A stretch of 64,000 nucleotides of DNA from JALHOP01 sp964484195. GTDB lineage: Bacteria; Myxococcota; XYA12-FULL-58-9; JALHOP01. Each line of letters starts with the position of its first letter. Positions within the stretch are counted from its first letter, which is position 1. A program made the translations under genes and the position numbers. Under the pieces are notes generated by a model. The model worked only from the letters and a program-made list of their open reading frames with translations, did no database searches and was not told the DNA's origin. This document shows positions 26,446 through 36,292 of this stretch, piece by piece. The stretch spans positions 1-64,000 of the forward strand of contig CAZAER010000006.1 of NCBI GenBank assembly GCA_964484195.1. Direction: 5' to 3'.

Positions 26446-27621
26446 CTAGACGGTGCTTGCGTACTTCTTGAGCGTGACCAAGGTGCGCACCTGCTCGCTA
26501 GCGTGGCCGGGTGAGCGCGCCTCGTCACGCTCGTAGTGCCGCGCGCGATAGGCGTCCGCAATAGCGGCCACAGATTCGTCCTTGATGGCGGAGAGCTGGG
26601 TTTCGATCCAATAGCGCTGCTTGGGGTCGCTCGGGTCGAAGTGATCGACCGCAAAGCCGAGCAGGCCTCCCGTCGTGGGTGAGCTCGCGCCCGTCCCCAT
26701 GGCCGCCCAGGACTCGACATCGCCGGCCGCGCCGATGGTCAGCTCCGCACGACGCGTGCTCAAGAGTTGCTCGAGCGCGGGCTTGGCGACGCTCGCCACT
26801 TGCTTGCGCAGCTGAGTGCCTTTCACGGCCTCGAGAGCTTTGCGAATGGGCTCGACGTGGATGCTCGTGATGCTGCCGGCACGCAGGTCGGCCGCCGCGG
26901 AATTCGCCGCGGTCCAGGCATCGAGATTGTCCTGCTGCTGTTTGATACGATCGGCGTTGGCCTCGAGCGCGGCGTTGAAGGCGTCGATCTGTTGCTGTTC
27001 GTCGGCCTCGATCTGCACGTTGGCCTTCGCCACTGCCCGGCGTTCGAAGTGGTTCACGAGCGCGTTCCACGCGGTGGGAAGAGCGGTGACGACGCCGGCA
27101 ACGAGCGCACTGACGCCGAGCGCTATTGCGCCTTTGTGGTCGTGCGTCGTGAGATAGACGTAAGGCGCAACCGCCGCGAGTAACCCGACCGGAAGGGCCT
27201 TGTAGACGCCTCGGTCCCAAGCCACGAGGTCGGGATAGCGACGCCGCAGGCGCGGCGGGGTTTGTTCGAGCAGATCGGTTGCGGGCTTTGGAGGCGGCGC
27301 ATACACCGCAGGGAGCGACGCCTGCATGCGGGCGACCGCATGGTCGATGGTGGCGCGCGCGATACGGGCTTCGACGAAATCGAGCATGGTCTGCGTCGTC
27401 GGCAGCTCGCCGGTGGCCGCACCCTTCGACCGCAAGTACGCTTCGGCCAGGGCAACGGACAGCCCGGTCCGCGCTGCCAAGGCCGCCGGCGTCACCATAA
27501 AGCCTCGCTGTTCCAGGTGATTTCGGGCGGCGTCGAAACGACGACTTTGGGTGTTGGTGAGGCCCTCGGGGTCATGGATGGCGCTCGAGGTCGAGCCAGC
27601 GATTCCAACAAGCGAAACCAT
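26446..27621 (-). CDS. Hypothetical two-TM protein, tandem paralogue 2
   Basis: A 391-residue protein with the same plan as the gene just downstream: a helical N-terminal domain (about 1-115, containing LAARTGLSVALAEAYLRSKGA, which could be a small helix-turn-helix), a VYAPPPKPATDLL segment, two membrane helices at about 143-185, a coiled coil (EADEQQQIDAFNAALEANADRIKQQQDNL) and the shared C-terminal SEQVRTLVTLKKY. It is about 50 residues longer at the N-terminus than its paralogue. The ATG at 27621 is the first good start after the minus-strand intergenic region. Function unknown; a paired membrane complex is a reasonable guess. Confidence 0.6.
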   Translation of the reverse strand: MVSLVGIAGSTSSAIHDPEGLTNTQSRRFDAARNHLEQRGFMVTPAALAARTGLSVALAEAYLRSKGAATGELPTTQTMLDFVEARIARATIDHAVARMQASLPAVYAPPPKPATDLLEQTPPRLRRRYPDLVAWDRGVYKALPVGLLAAVAPYVYLTTHDHKGAIALGVSALVAGVVTALPTAWNALVNHFERRAVAKANVQIEADEQQQIDAFNAALEANADRIKQQQDNLDAWTAANSAAADLRAGSITSIHVEPIRKALEAVKGTQLRKQVASVAKPALEQLLSTRRAELTIGAAGDVESWAAMGTGASSPTTGGLLGFAVDHFDPSDPKQRYWIETQLSAIKDESVAAIADAYRARHYERDEARSPGHASEQVRTLVTLKKYASTV

Positions 27622-27721
27622 CGATAAAACCTCGCCCTGTCGTTCTTGAGGGTCGTCGGGTTATCGCGTTCGGCGGCTCGGTGTTGTCAGGGAGCCCATG
27701 CCGGGCTGGCGCGTCGGGTGG

Positions 27722-28717
27722 TCAGGCCTTCATGACGCCGGCGATCGGCTCGACGATGACCTTCACGAGCTCTCTCATGAGCTTCGCGAGCTTGGGCGTC
27801 CCCGCGAGCTCGGGCGCGTTGACCGCGCGGTTCGACTCCTTGTCGATGCGCTCGCAGACGCCGCGAAGCGCCCCGCCCTTCGCGAAACGCTCGATGACCT
27901 GATCGACCATTGCTTGCGTCGTCTGCTCGCGCGGCTTCTTCAGGACGCCGACGAGCCAATCGCGCTCGTTCGGATAGCGGGTGACGTGCTCGACGACGAG
28001 GGCGCTGACCTTGCCTTCGCGCACGTCCGAGCCGCGACTCTCGCGGCCCTTGTCGGCAAAGAGGTCGAGAACGTCGTCTTGCATCTGGAAGAGCATCCCG
28101 AGGACGCGGAACGGGCTCACGAGCTTCGCGGCTTCGGCGTCGGTTGCGCCGCAAAGCACCGCGGCACCTTCCACCGGCAGCTCGAAGAGCGCGCTCGTCT
28201 TTCCGATGATGGCCTGGTCGTAGATGGGCCAGGTGGTGTCCATGCGCGTGGTCATCTCGAGCTCGTCGATCTGGCCGCGAATGACCTGCGATGCTTGGCG
28301 ACACAGGATGTTCGAGAGACGCCATTTGACCGCGTCGTCGGTCGCGAGCGTTCCGATGGCGGCATACGGCATCTGGAACAAGAGGTCGCCACCGTTGATG
28401 GCCTGGGCCGAGCCGAAGGTTACCCACGTGGTCGGTCGGCCGCGGCGAACGCGGTCGCCATCCTGCAGGTCGTCGTGCACGAGGGTCGCGTTGTGAAGAA
28501 TCTCACACGCCGCCGCCCAACCGATGGCGTCACTAGCCGTTTTTCCGAGGGCTTCCGCGGCGGCAAGAGCAAGGCGGGCGCGCAAACGTTTGCCACCGCT
28601 TGCCAGATGGTCGAGGACGATGGTCGCCGCGTGGTCGTGTGCCGTGCCGACCGCGAGGCGTTGCATGAGGGCTTCGACATCGGCGAGGCCTTGGTCGCCT
28701 GCGAGCATGGAGGTCAT
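27722..28717 (-). CDS. Polyprenyl diphosphate synthase (trans-isoprenyl chain elongation)
   Basis: Builds long-chain trans-prenyl diphosphates from isopentenyl diphosphate, probably for the quinone side chain. The 331-residue protein has the substrate-binding GKRLRARL (43-49), the first Asp-rich motif HDDLQDGD (Asp82, Asp83, Asp86) and the second QDDVLDLF (Asp214, Asp215, Asp218), plus GKTSALFE between them. The small residues before the first motif (HNATLV) fit a long-chain (octaprenyl-type) enzyme more than a farnesyl or geranylgeranyl synthase, but product length is not decided by this reading. It is divergent from the FHA sigma-54 activator. No menaquinone or ubiquinone gene is adjacent. 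Confidence 0.92.
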   Translation of the reverse strand: MTSMLAGDQGLADVEALMQRLAVGTAHDHAATIVLDHLASGGKRLRARLALAAAEALGKTASDAIGWAAACEILHNATLVHDDLQDGDRVRRGRPTTWVTFGSAQAINGGDLLFQMPYAAIGTLATDDAVKWRLSNILCRQASQVIRGQIDELEMTTRMDTTWPIYDQAIIGKTSALFELPVEGAAVLCGATDAEAAKLVSPFRVLGMLFQMQDDVLDLFADKGRESRGSDVREGKVSALVVEHVTRYPNERDWLVGVLKKPREQTTQAMVDQVIERFAKGGALRGVCERIDKESNRAVNAPELAGTPKLAKLMRELVKVIVEPIAGVMKA

Positions 28718-28850
28718 GGGGCGCCACCTAAATCAGGTTGCTCCTCCCCAAGACAAGCACCGCTCGCAAATCCGTGTCTCAGATTGCGACGCGTGAAACC
28801 GAGAGGCGATGCGATCTGCGTCATACGCGCGTTTTGCGCCGCTCCAGCGC

Positions 28851-28866
28851 CGGCACGGCGTTTGTA
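28851..28866 (+). promoter_or_regulatory. Possible sigma-54 (-24/-12) promoter for the FHA activator gene
   Basis: CGGCACGGCGTTTGTA matches the sigma-54 pattern TGGCACG-N4-TTGCW, with the invariant GG at 28852-28853 and the required ten-base spacing. The -12 dinucleotide is GT instead of GC, which weakens the call. Transcription would start near 28877, about 47 bases before the ATG. If real, the activator gene could be self-regulated. Confidence 0.35.
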
Positions 28867-28923
28867 AACAGCATCGAGGTAACCCAATCCCTCCGCCATC
28901 GCGCGGAGGAGGAGCCACCTCTC

Positions 28924-30384
28924 ATGCATCGAGTGACCTGGAGCATGGGTCCGCAGTCTCTTGCCCTGCTCTACCCCAACGGCGCGCACGTCTTACCCGA
29001 GCCCGTCGTCGCTTGCACCCAAGCCTCCGCCATCGTCCTGGTCGACGGCTTCGCCTATCTGGCGTTCGACGACGGCTTGCGCGAGCTCCGGCCCGACTTG
29101 CCTCTCGCCGGTGAGGGCTGGTCGCTCACCTGGATGCGCGAACCTGCGCTACGACCGAGCGCCATCATGGGCGAGCGCACGCGTAGCGACGAAGGCGCGC
29201 CCGCGAACACGCTGATCACGGTGTTCGACCCCGAAGGCCGCGAGCATTGCGTCGAAGCGCGGCCAATCCTGGTGGGCCGGCATCCGGGCTGCGACATTCC
29301 GACCGTCGACCGGCGGGTGTCGCTCTTTCATTGTGCGCTATTGCGGTCAGGCGAAGCGATCCGCGTGCTCGATCTCGGCAGCCGCAACGGCACGTATGTC
29401 GACGGAACACGCGTCGGCGAAGCAACCCTCGTGCGGCACGCGGCTCTGCGCGTGGGCCGCAAGCGCCTCGAGGTGCGCGCGACGTTGCCCGATGGAGGCC
29501 CCGCTCCCGCACGCTCAGCGGCGATGCGACTGGTCGAGAACCAAGTGGCGCGCATCGCACCCAGTACCGCGACGGTCACCATCGAAGGCGAGAGCGGCGC
29601 CGGGAAGGAACTGGTGGCACAGCAGCTCCACCAACTGAGCGGGCGTAGCGGGGCCTTCGTCGCCATCAACGCGGCGGTCTTGTCGTCGACACTCGCGAGC
29701 AGCGAGCTCTTCGGCCATGTGCGCGGATCGTTCACCGGCGCGGAGAGCGACCGCATGGGCGCGTTCGCCGCGGCTGATGGTGGCACACTATTCCTCGACG
29801 AGGTTGCCGAGCTCTCCCCTGGGGTTCAGGCCGAGCTCCTGCGCGCAGTCGAGCTCCGGGTCATCCGCCGCATCGGCGAGAACGTCGAGCGGCCCGTCGA
29901 CGTGCGACTCGTGGTCGCGAGCCACCGCAACCTCGCCGAGATGGTCCGCGCCGGACGCTTCCGCGAAGACCTCTTCCATCGCCTTTGCGTCATCACCTTG
30001 AAGGTGCCGGCGCTACGCGACCGTCGCGAAGACCTCGTCGAGATCACCGAGCGTTTCATGCGCTCCCAACAACCGCCGCGCACACTCACTCCGGCCGCTT
30101 GGGAGAAGCTCAAGCTCTACGCATGGCCGGGTAACGTGCGCGAGCTGATCAACACGCTGACGCGCGCTTGCGTCATGAGCGATGCGCGCGAGCTGACCGC
30201 GGCCGATCTCTTGATTGCGCCACGCGCCGCGGTTTCGAGCATCGACCATCTCATCACCGACGCGGTCATGAGCACCTACTCGGCGAGCGGCCAGAACACC
30301 GCGCGCACGGCACAGGAGCTCGGTCTCGCGCGGCGCACTGTGCACCGGCTGGTGCGCGCCAATCAGGCAAGGCGCAAGGCATGA
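28924..30384 (+). CDS. FHA-domain sigma-54-dependent transcriptional activator
   Basis: A 486-residue enhancer-binding protein that would remodel sigma-54 RNA polymerase. The N-terminal half holds an FHA domain (about 95-190: ILVGRHPGCDI, FHCALL, SRNGTYVDG), so its signal is probably a phosphothreonine made by a Ser/Thr kinase. The AAA+ domain has Walker A GESGAGKE, sigma-54 contact loop GSFTGA at 268-273 (usually GAFTGA), Walker B GGTLFLDEV and FREDLFHRLCVITLKVPALRDR. A Fis-type helix-turn-helix ends the protein (ARTAQELGLARRTVHRLV). The ATG at 28924 has GGAGGAGGAG nine bases upstream; an earlier start at 28738 overlaps the divergent promoter region. It converges on the ygfZ-like gene. Confidence 0.9.
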   Translation: MHRVTWSMGPQSLALLYPNGAHVLPEPVVACTQASAIVLVDGFAYLAFDDGLRELRPDLPLAGEGWSLTWMREPALRPSAIMGERTRSDEGAPANTLITVFDPEGREHCVEARPILVGRHPGCDIPTVDRRVSLFHCALLRSGEAIRVLDLGSRNGTYVDGTRVGEATLVRHAALRVGRKRLEVRATLPDGGPAPARSAAMRLVENQVARIAPSTATVTIEGESGAGKELVAQQLHQLSGRSGAFVAINAAVLSSTLASSELFGHVRGSFTGAESDRMGAFAAADGGTLFLDEVAELSPGVQAELLRAVELRVIRRIGENVERPVDVRLVVASHRNLAEMVRAGRFREDLFHRLCVITLKVPALRDRREDLVEITERFMRSQQPPRTLTPAAWEKLKLYAWPGNVRELINTLTRACVMSDARELTAADLLIAPRAAVSSIDHLITDAVMSTYSASGQNTARTAQELGLARRTVHRLVRANQARRKA

Positions 30385-30389
30385 GCCGC

Positions 30390-31328
30390 TCAGAGAAACG
30401 GACGCGGCTCGAGACGAACGGGCAAGCGCATGTCGCCCGCCACCAGCTCGGCCGCCCCGCCTTCACTGCCCTCGCGCTTCACCACCGCGAGCCCCTTGCC
30501 GCCGACCAGCGAGGTCACCCGGCCGAACGGCTTGTTGTCACGCGTCAGCTTGCGCTCACCCTCGGGCAGAGCCGCGACACGCGCCGCCACCTGCTCGTCG
30601 ACCGTAAAACCGACGAGGAGCCGGGCGACCTTGTCGTAGCTATCGAGGCGCGAGATCACCTCTTGTCCGATATAGCAGCCCTTGCGAAAGCTCACGGCGA
30701 CCGGCCCCAAACGCAGCTCGAGCGGGTTCACGTCATCCGGATATTCGGTCGAAGGGCCGGGGACGCCGGCATCCACGCGCAAGCGCTCGAAGATCGTCTG
30801 GTCGGCCGCAAGCGCACCCACCGCGCGCAAGCGCTGCAGCGTCGCCTGCGCCTCCGCTGCGTCGACGACCAGCTCGAAGCGCGGACCGTACGCCGCGAGC
30901 CCTCGCCACACCCAACCATCGCCGAGCTGCCGAGCACCTTCGGGCGCAAGCGCGCCCACGTCACCAAAGACCGTCGCGACCATGCGCTCGGCATCCGGGC
31001 CATCGACGGCTATATGCGCTTTAGCGGAAGACACGAGCTTGCTCTGCACGTCTTCCATGATGGTGTACGTGTCGATCCAGTCGGCGATACGCTGGCCACG
31101 GCCAGGGGACGCGACGAGCACGAGGTGCTCGGGCGCGGCGATGACCGTTACCCAATCGATGAGCCGACCTTGCGAGGTGGTGAACAGGGTCGAGCGTATC
31201 TGCCCGGTCGTCGCGAGTGGCTCGAGATCGTTGGTCGACAGACGATGCAACAAGTCGACGCGGTCTTTGCCGGCCACCTGGACGATGTCGTTCTGGAGCT
31301 GGCCAGCGAAGGTCTTTCGGGGGGTCAT
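30390..31328 (-). CDS. ygfZ: YgfZ-like folate-binding protein (GcvT family)
   Basis: A 312-residue protein of the GcvT-like, tetrahydrofolate-binding family that assists assembly or repair of certain iron-sulfur enzymes. The signature KGCYIGQEV, with the essential Cys, is present near the centre of the C-terminal half, after FERLRVDAGVP and NPLEL. The ATG at 31328 has GGAG seven bases upstream and overlaps the TGA of the preceding gene (ATGA), so the two are coupled; an earlier ATG at 31349 lies inside that gene. Cytoplasmic. Confidence 0.9.
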   Translation of the reverse strand: MTPRKTFAGQLQNDIVQVAGKDRVDLLHRLSTNDLEPLATTGQIRSTLFTTSQGRLIDWVTVIAAPEHLVLVASPGRGQRIADWIDTYTIMEDVQSKLVSSAKAHIAVDGPDAERMVATVFGDVGALAPEGARQLGDGWVWRGLAAYGPRFELVVDAAEAQATLQRLRAVGALAADQTIFERLRVDAGVPGPSTEYPDDVNPLELRLGPVAVSFRKGCYIGQEVISRLDSYDKVARLLVGFTVDEQVAARVAALPEGERKLTRDNKPFGRVTSLVGGKGLAVVKREGSEGGAAELVAGDMRLPVRLEPRPFL

Positions 31329-32479
31329 TTGTTTCTCCGCAGGAGCCATAGAGTAATCACGGCAGCGGCCACAACCACTGCCAGCCCGAGCAGCTGCTCG
31401 CGCAGGTCGAAAGGACGGGCCGAAGGCGGAGGAAAGGCATCAGGCGTCGGCGATCGGACATCGGCTATCGGTGATCGGCCATCGGACGTCGGCAATCGGA
31501 CATCGGCTATCGGTGATCGGCCATCGGACGTCGGCAATCGGTCATCGGCTATCGGTGATCGGCCATCGGACGTCGGCAATCGGTCATCGGCAATCGGTGA
31601 TCGGCCATCGGACGTCGGCCTCCGCGCATCCTCCAGCGCCACCTCCACCACCTCCCTGAAGCTCTTGGCCTTGGGCGGCACCGCAAACGCCAGCGGAGTC
31701 TCCAACCGCGTTCCCCGAAGCCTATCAATCAGCACAACCCGCAGCAGCTCATCGAACGCCGCAATGTCTCCTCGGTCGCGTAGGCTCGTGAGCGCTTGCT
31801 CGGCCCGCTCTCCCCCCACCACGCCCACCGCCCGCAGCACGAACAACCTCTCGTGAAGGTCCGTCGCCGAGGGTCGTTGCGGCACCGCCGCGATCAGGCG
31901 GGGTTCGAGCTCGTTCAGCCAGCGGGCGGCGTCGAGTCGCGCACGCGCGGCTTGGCGCTCGTCGGGCGTGCCGGCGAGAGCGAAGAAGTCCACCGCGGCA
32001 CGTTCGTCGGCGGCGGCGCTGCCGTTCAGCAATCGCAGCAACAAGGGGAGGCTTGCGTCCGCTAAAGCGTAACCGAGAACGTGCGTGCGGTAGATTTGGG
32101 GCATCGGTCCGACCAGGGGAACCTTGAAGCTCGCCGGAGCGCTGGCTTGCGCCTTCACCGCAACGTCCACGACCCGTCGCAGCACTACGACGTCTGCTGC
32201 CGCCTTCGCGTGTTTCGGGTCGTCCGCGGGAAGATAGAGGGCGCCAGGGTCCGCGACAGCGATGAGCGCCTCGGCGTTCGCCGCGAGCAGCCACCCCACT
32301 TCGACCGACACCAGCCCGACCTCCAAGTGATTCTGGACCGTGACCTCGACGGTCAGCTCACCCTTGGCTTCGTCGAGCGCGACGCGCTGGCCGACGATGG
32401 TGACCGCCGCCGGCACCGGGGCGGCGCGTAGGTCGGCTCCGACTGCGAGCAGGCATAGGGCCCAGAGGCTGTGCGCCAT
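31325..32479 (-). CDS. Exported membrane-anchored protein with an in-frame 14-residue repeat
   Basis: A 384-residue protein of unknown function. It starts with a signal peptide (AHSLWALCLLAVGADLRAA), followed by a beta-rich domain (TVEVTVQNHLEVGLVSVEVGW) and a helical, Leu/Arg-rich domain. A linker then contains four copies of a 14-residue unit (LPTSDGRSPIADD-like), and the protein ends in a membrane helix (LLGLAVVVAAAVITLWLL) and RRNK. The layout puts the main domain outside the cytoplasmic membrane, tethered at its C-terminus. The ATG at 32479 was chosen for the signal peptide; the extension to 32539 overlaps the divergent amidohydrolase gene. It is coupled to the ygfZ-like gene by ATGA. 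Confidence 0.65.
   Translation of the reverse strand: MAHSLWALCLLAVGADLRAAPVPAAVTIVGQRVALDEAKGELTVEVTVQNHLEVGLVSVEVGWLLAANAEALIAVADPGALYLPADDPKHAKAAADVVVLRRVVDVAVKAQASAPASFKVPLVGPMPQIYRTHVLGYALADASLPLLLRLLNGSAAADERAAVDFFALAGTPDERQAARARLDAARWLNELEPRLIAAVPQRPSATDLHERLFVLRAVGVVGGERAEQALTSLRDRGDIAAFDELLRVVLIDRLRGTRLETPLAFAVPPKAKSFREVVEVALEDARRPTSDGRSPIADDRLPTSDGRSPIADDRLPTSDGRSPIADVRLPTSDGRSPIADVRSPTPDAFPPPSARPFDLREQLLGLAVVVAAAVITLWLLRRNK
31459..31626. repeat. 42-bp minisatellite, four copies, inside a coding region
   Basis: Units begin at 31459, 31501, 31543 and 31585. The first three are almost identical; the fourth differs in its first third and decays at its end. Each unit is itself built from short ATCGG-containing subrepeats. 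Because 42 is a multiple of three, the array stays in frame and encodes the 14-residue repeats of the 31325-32479 protein. Confidence 0.9.
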
Positions 32480-32537
32480 GGACGGACGGATCTTCACGCG
32501 TGATTTGATCGCGGGCGCCGTGCTACGGCGTTCGCCC

Positions 32538-33988
<1,451 letters not shown>

Positions 33989-33992
<4 letters not shown>

Positions 33993-35218
33993 GCATCGCG
34001 CTCCTCCTGGCGGCGACTCTGTCCGCTGCAACGGTCATCGAGAACGTTCGCATCGAGAGCGGCTCGGCCCCCGTCGCAGCCGCCACCGTGGTCTTCGACC
34101 AAGGCCGGATCGTCTCGATCACGCCCGGCAAGCTCGCCACCGCGCTGCCGCAAGCGACCGTCGTCGACGGCACCGGCAAGGTGCTCACCAGCGGCCTCAT
34201 CGAGACGCGCTCGCAGATCGGTGTGAGCGAGGTGCAGCTCGAGAGCGACACCGTCGACGACCGCATGAAAGACGATGCCATCGCTCCCGGCTTTCGCGTC
34301 TGCGACGGCTACAACCCGCTGTCGATCCGCGTTCCGATAAACCGCGCCGCCGGCATCACCAGTGTCATCGTCGCACCACAAGGTCAGATCATCGGTGGCA
34401 CGGGTTGCTGGGCCGACCTCACCGGTACGCTCGCGGGCCGTCCAGATCCAGCGCGCCCCGTAGCCATGTTCGGTAGCATCAGCGCGCAGGTCGCCGGTCA
34501 CTCCGTCGCGAGCGGCGGCAGCCGCGGTGGAGTCTGGCTCGCCATCCGCCAAGCCCTCGATGACGCACGCCTCTATCGGCGAAGCCCGAACAAGCCGCTC
34601 GAGCGCGAGCTGTCGCTATCGAGTCAGCACCTCGAGGCGCTCTACCCCGTCCTCGACGGCAAGCTGCCGCTGGTCATCGACGCCTACCGCGCGAGCGACA
34701 TCCTCACCGCCATCGAGTTCGCCAAAGCGGAGAAGGTGCGTCTCGTGATCAACGGCGGCAGTGAAGCATGGATGGTCGCGGGCAAGCTCAAGGAAGCACG
34801 GGTGCCGGTCATCCTGCAGCCCTCGGAGCAACTGCCGTATGGATTCGACCTGCTCAACGCGCGTGATGACCTCCCAGCGCTCCTCGAGCGCGCTGGCGTC
34901 ACCGTCATCCTCACGACCGGGATTGCCGACGACCAAAACGCCCGCCGTCTGCGCTTCGAAGCCGGCCTCGCGGTCGCGAGCGGCATGAGCCGCGAAGGCG
35001 CCCTCCGTGCCATCACCACCACGCCGGCCGAAGTCTTCGACCGCGGCATGGCCTACGGCTCGATCGCCCCGGGTAAACGCGCCGATCTCGTGCTCTGGTC
35101 GGGCGACCCCTTCGAGCTGTCGACCCAGGTCGAGCGTGTTTGGATCGAAGGAAACCCCATGGCGCTCGACAACCGGCAGCGCCAACTTGCTGAGAGATAC
35201 CTGCGCGAGCACGACTAA
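33989..35218 (+). CDS. Amidohydrolase-like protein lacking the metal ligands
   Basis: A 409-residue homologue of the preceding enzyme, starting at an ATGA overlap. It keeps the fold markers GKVLTSGLIETR, ITTTPAEVFDRGMAYGSIAPGKRADLVLWSGDPF and the beta-barrel core. The ligand positions are changed: THSH becomes TRSQ (Arg74, Gln76), VHCYRADD becomes IDAYRASD, FHHAVEAY becomes INGGSEAW, and HSDSS becomes TGIADD. It therefore should not bind the usual metals and is probably a non-catalytic partner. A short N-terminal hydrophobic stretch (SIALLLAATLSAATV) could be a signal peptide. Co-expression with the complete enzyme is assured by the overlap. Confidence 0.85.
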
Positions 35219-35241
35219 GTAGCAAAAAACGAAGCACTGCT

Positions 35242-35247
35242 TATAAT
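35242..35247 (+). promoter_or_regulatory. -10 element TATAAT directly before the dnaJ-like gene
   Basis: A perfect TATAAT stands in an AT-rich island in an otherwise GC-rich region. It ends seven bases before the ATG at 35255, so transcription would start at or next to the start codon and the message could be leaderless. No convincing -35 box is present at 16-18 bases (GTAGCA), and no heat-shock sigma-32 pattern is seen. Confidence 0.4.
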
Positions 35248-35254
35248 TGATGTA

Positions 35255-36190
35255 ATGGCCGAGGCCAAAGATCCATACGCCGTTCTGGGCGTCGCGCGGA
35301 CCGCGACCGAAGACGAGATCCGCAAGGCGTATCGGAAGCTTGCGCGGAAGTACCATCCCGACGTGAACGCCGGGAATCAGGAGGCAGAGGAGCGCTTCAA
35401 AGAAGTCTCTGCCGCCAACGACGTCCTCTCCGATCCGCAGAAGCGCAAGCTCTACGACGAGTTCGGTGATGCCGCACTACGCAGCGGCTTCGACGCCGAT
35501 CAAGCGCGCAGCTATCAACGGTGGGCAGGCGGCATGGGCGGAGGTGCCCATCGCGCGTCGCCATTCGGTGGCGCCGCCTCGGGTGGCGGCGTCGAGTTCG
35601 AGTTCGGCGACATCTTCGGCGACCTCTTCGAGCGCGGCAGCCGGCGCAGCCGTGGCCCGCAAAAGGGTCGCGATGTCGTCGCCACGGTCGACATCGACCT
35701 CCTGCAAGCGATCCGCGGCACCGAGGTTCAACTGCGCATTCCCGGCCGTTCGGAGCCGGTGACCGTGCGCATTCCCCCCGGAGCCGACGACGGCTCGAAG
35801 CTGAAGGTCTCCGGCCAAGGAAGCCCCGGCGCTGGCGGCAACGGCGACCTCCTCATCGAAACCCGCGTCCGGCCCCACCCGCACTTCCAGCGTCAGGGCC
35901 TCGATTTGCAGCTCAAGCTTCCGGTGAGCATCGATGAGGCCTACAACGGCGCCTCCATCGAGGTTCCGACTCCCGACGGCAACGTCAGCTTGCGCGTGCC
36001 GCCACGGTCGCAGCAAGCCGACAAGCTGCGACTGCGGGGCAAAGGCATCCAGCGCGGCAGCGAGCGCGGCGACCTCTACGTCGAGCTCGACGTGCGCCTT
36101 CCCGACAAAGAAGACGAGGCGCTCGCGGAAGCGATGAAGTCCGCTAAAGCAGCCTACTCCAAGCCTATCCGCGACGGCATCCGGCTGTAG
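35255..36190 (+). CDS. DnaJ-family co-chaperone, CbpA type (no zinc finger)
   Basis: A 311-residue J-domain protein that would stimulate DnaK ATPase. The J domain occupies residues 5-70 with the catalytic HPD at 34-36 (KYHPDVN). A Gly/Ala/Phe-rich linker (GGMGGGAHRASPFGG, then EFEFGDIFGDLFE) precedes the C-terminal peptide-binding domains (RIPPGADDGSKLKVSGQGSPG, RLRGKGIQRG). The four CxxCxGxG zinc motifs of true DnaJ are absent, so it is a class II (CbpA/DjlA-like) protein. No dnaK or grpE is nearby. Confidence 0.92.
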   Translation: MAEAKDPYAVLGVARTATEDEIRKAYRKLARKYHPDVNAGNQEAEERFKEVSAANDVLSDPQKRKLYDEFGDAALRSGFDADQARSYQRWAGGMGGGAHRASPFGGAASGGGVEFEFGDIFGDLFERGSRRSRGPQKGRDVVATVDIDLLQAIRGTEVQLRIPGRSEPVTVRIPPGADDGSKLKVSGQGSPGAGGNGDLLIETRVRPHPHFQRQGLDLQLKLPVSIDEAYNGASIEVPTPDGNVSLRVPPRSQQADKLRLRGKGIQRGSERGDLYVELDVRLPDKEDEALAEAMKSAKAAYSKPIRDGIRL

Positions 36191-36292
36191 CGGGCATTCC
36201 GTCCCTGTCATCTCGTCAGGCTCGGGCTCGAGAACGCCTGACGCCGCAGCGCCGAAGATGTTGCCACGCTCACAGCGTCGTGGAGGACATCA

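Noticed and set aside
31459..31626. Repeat array considered as a CRISPR
   Set aside because: Units are directly adjacent with no unique spacers, and no cas gene is present.
30168..31856. 562-residue plus-strand open frame with SAIGDRPSDVG repeats
   Set aside because: It runs from the end of the sigma-54 activator into the reverse of ygfZ and the minisatellite; the repeats are only the antisense reading of the 42-bp array.
36191..36292. Shared TCTCGTCAGG upstream of the CFA-like gene and of the 25308-26333 gene (minus strand near 26420) as a common operator
   Set aside because: Ten bases in two places at different distances from the start are not enough, and other genes of unknown function do not have it.
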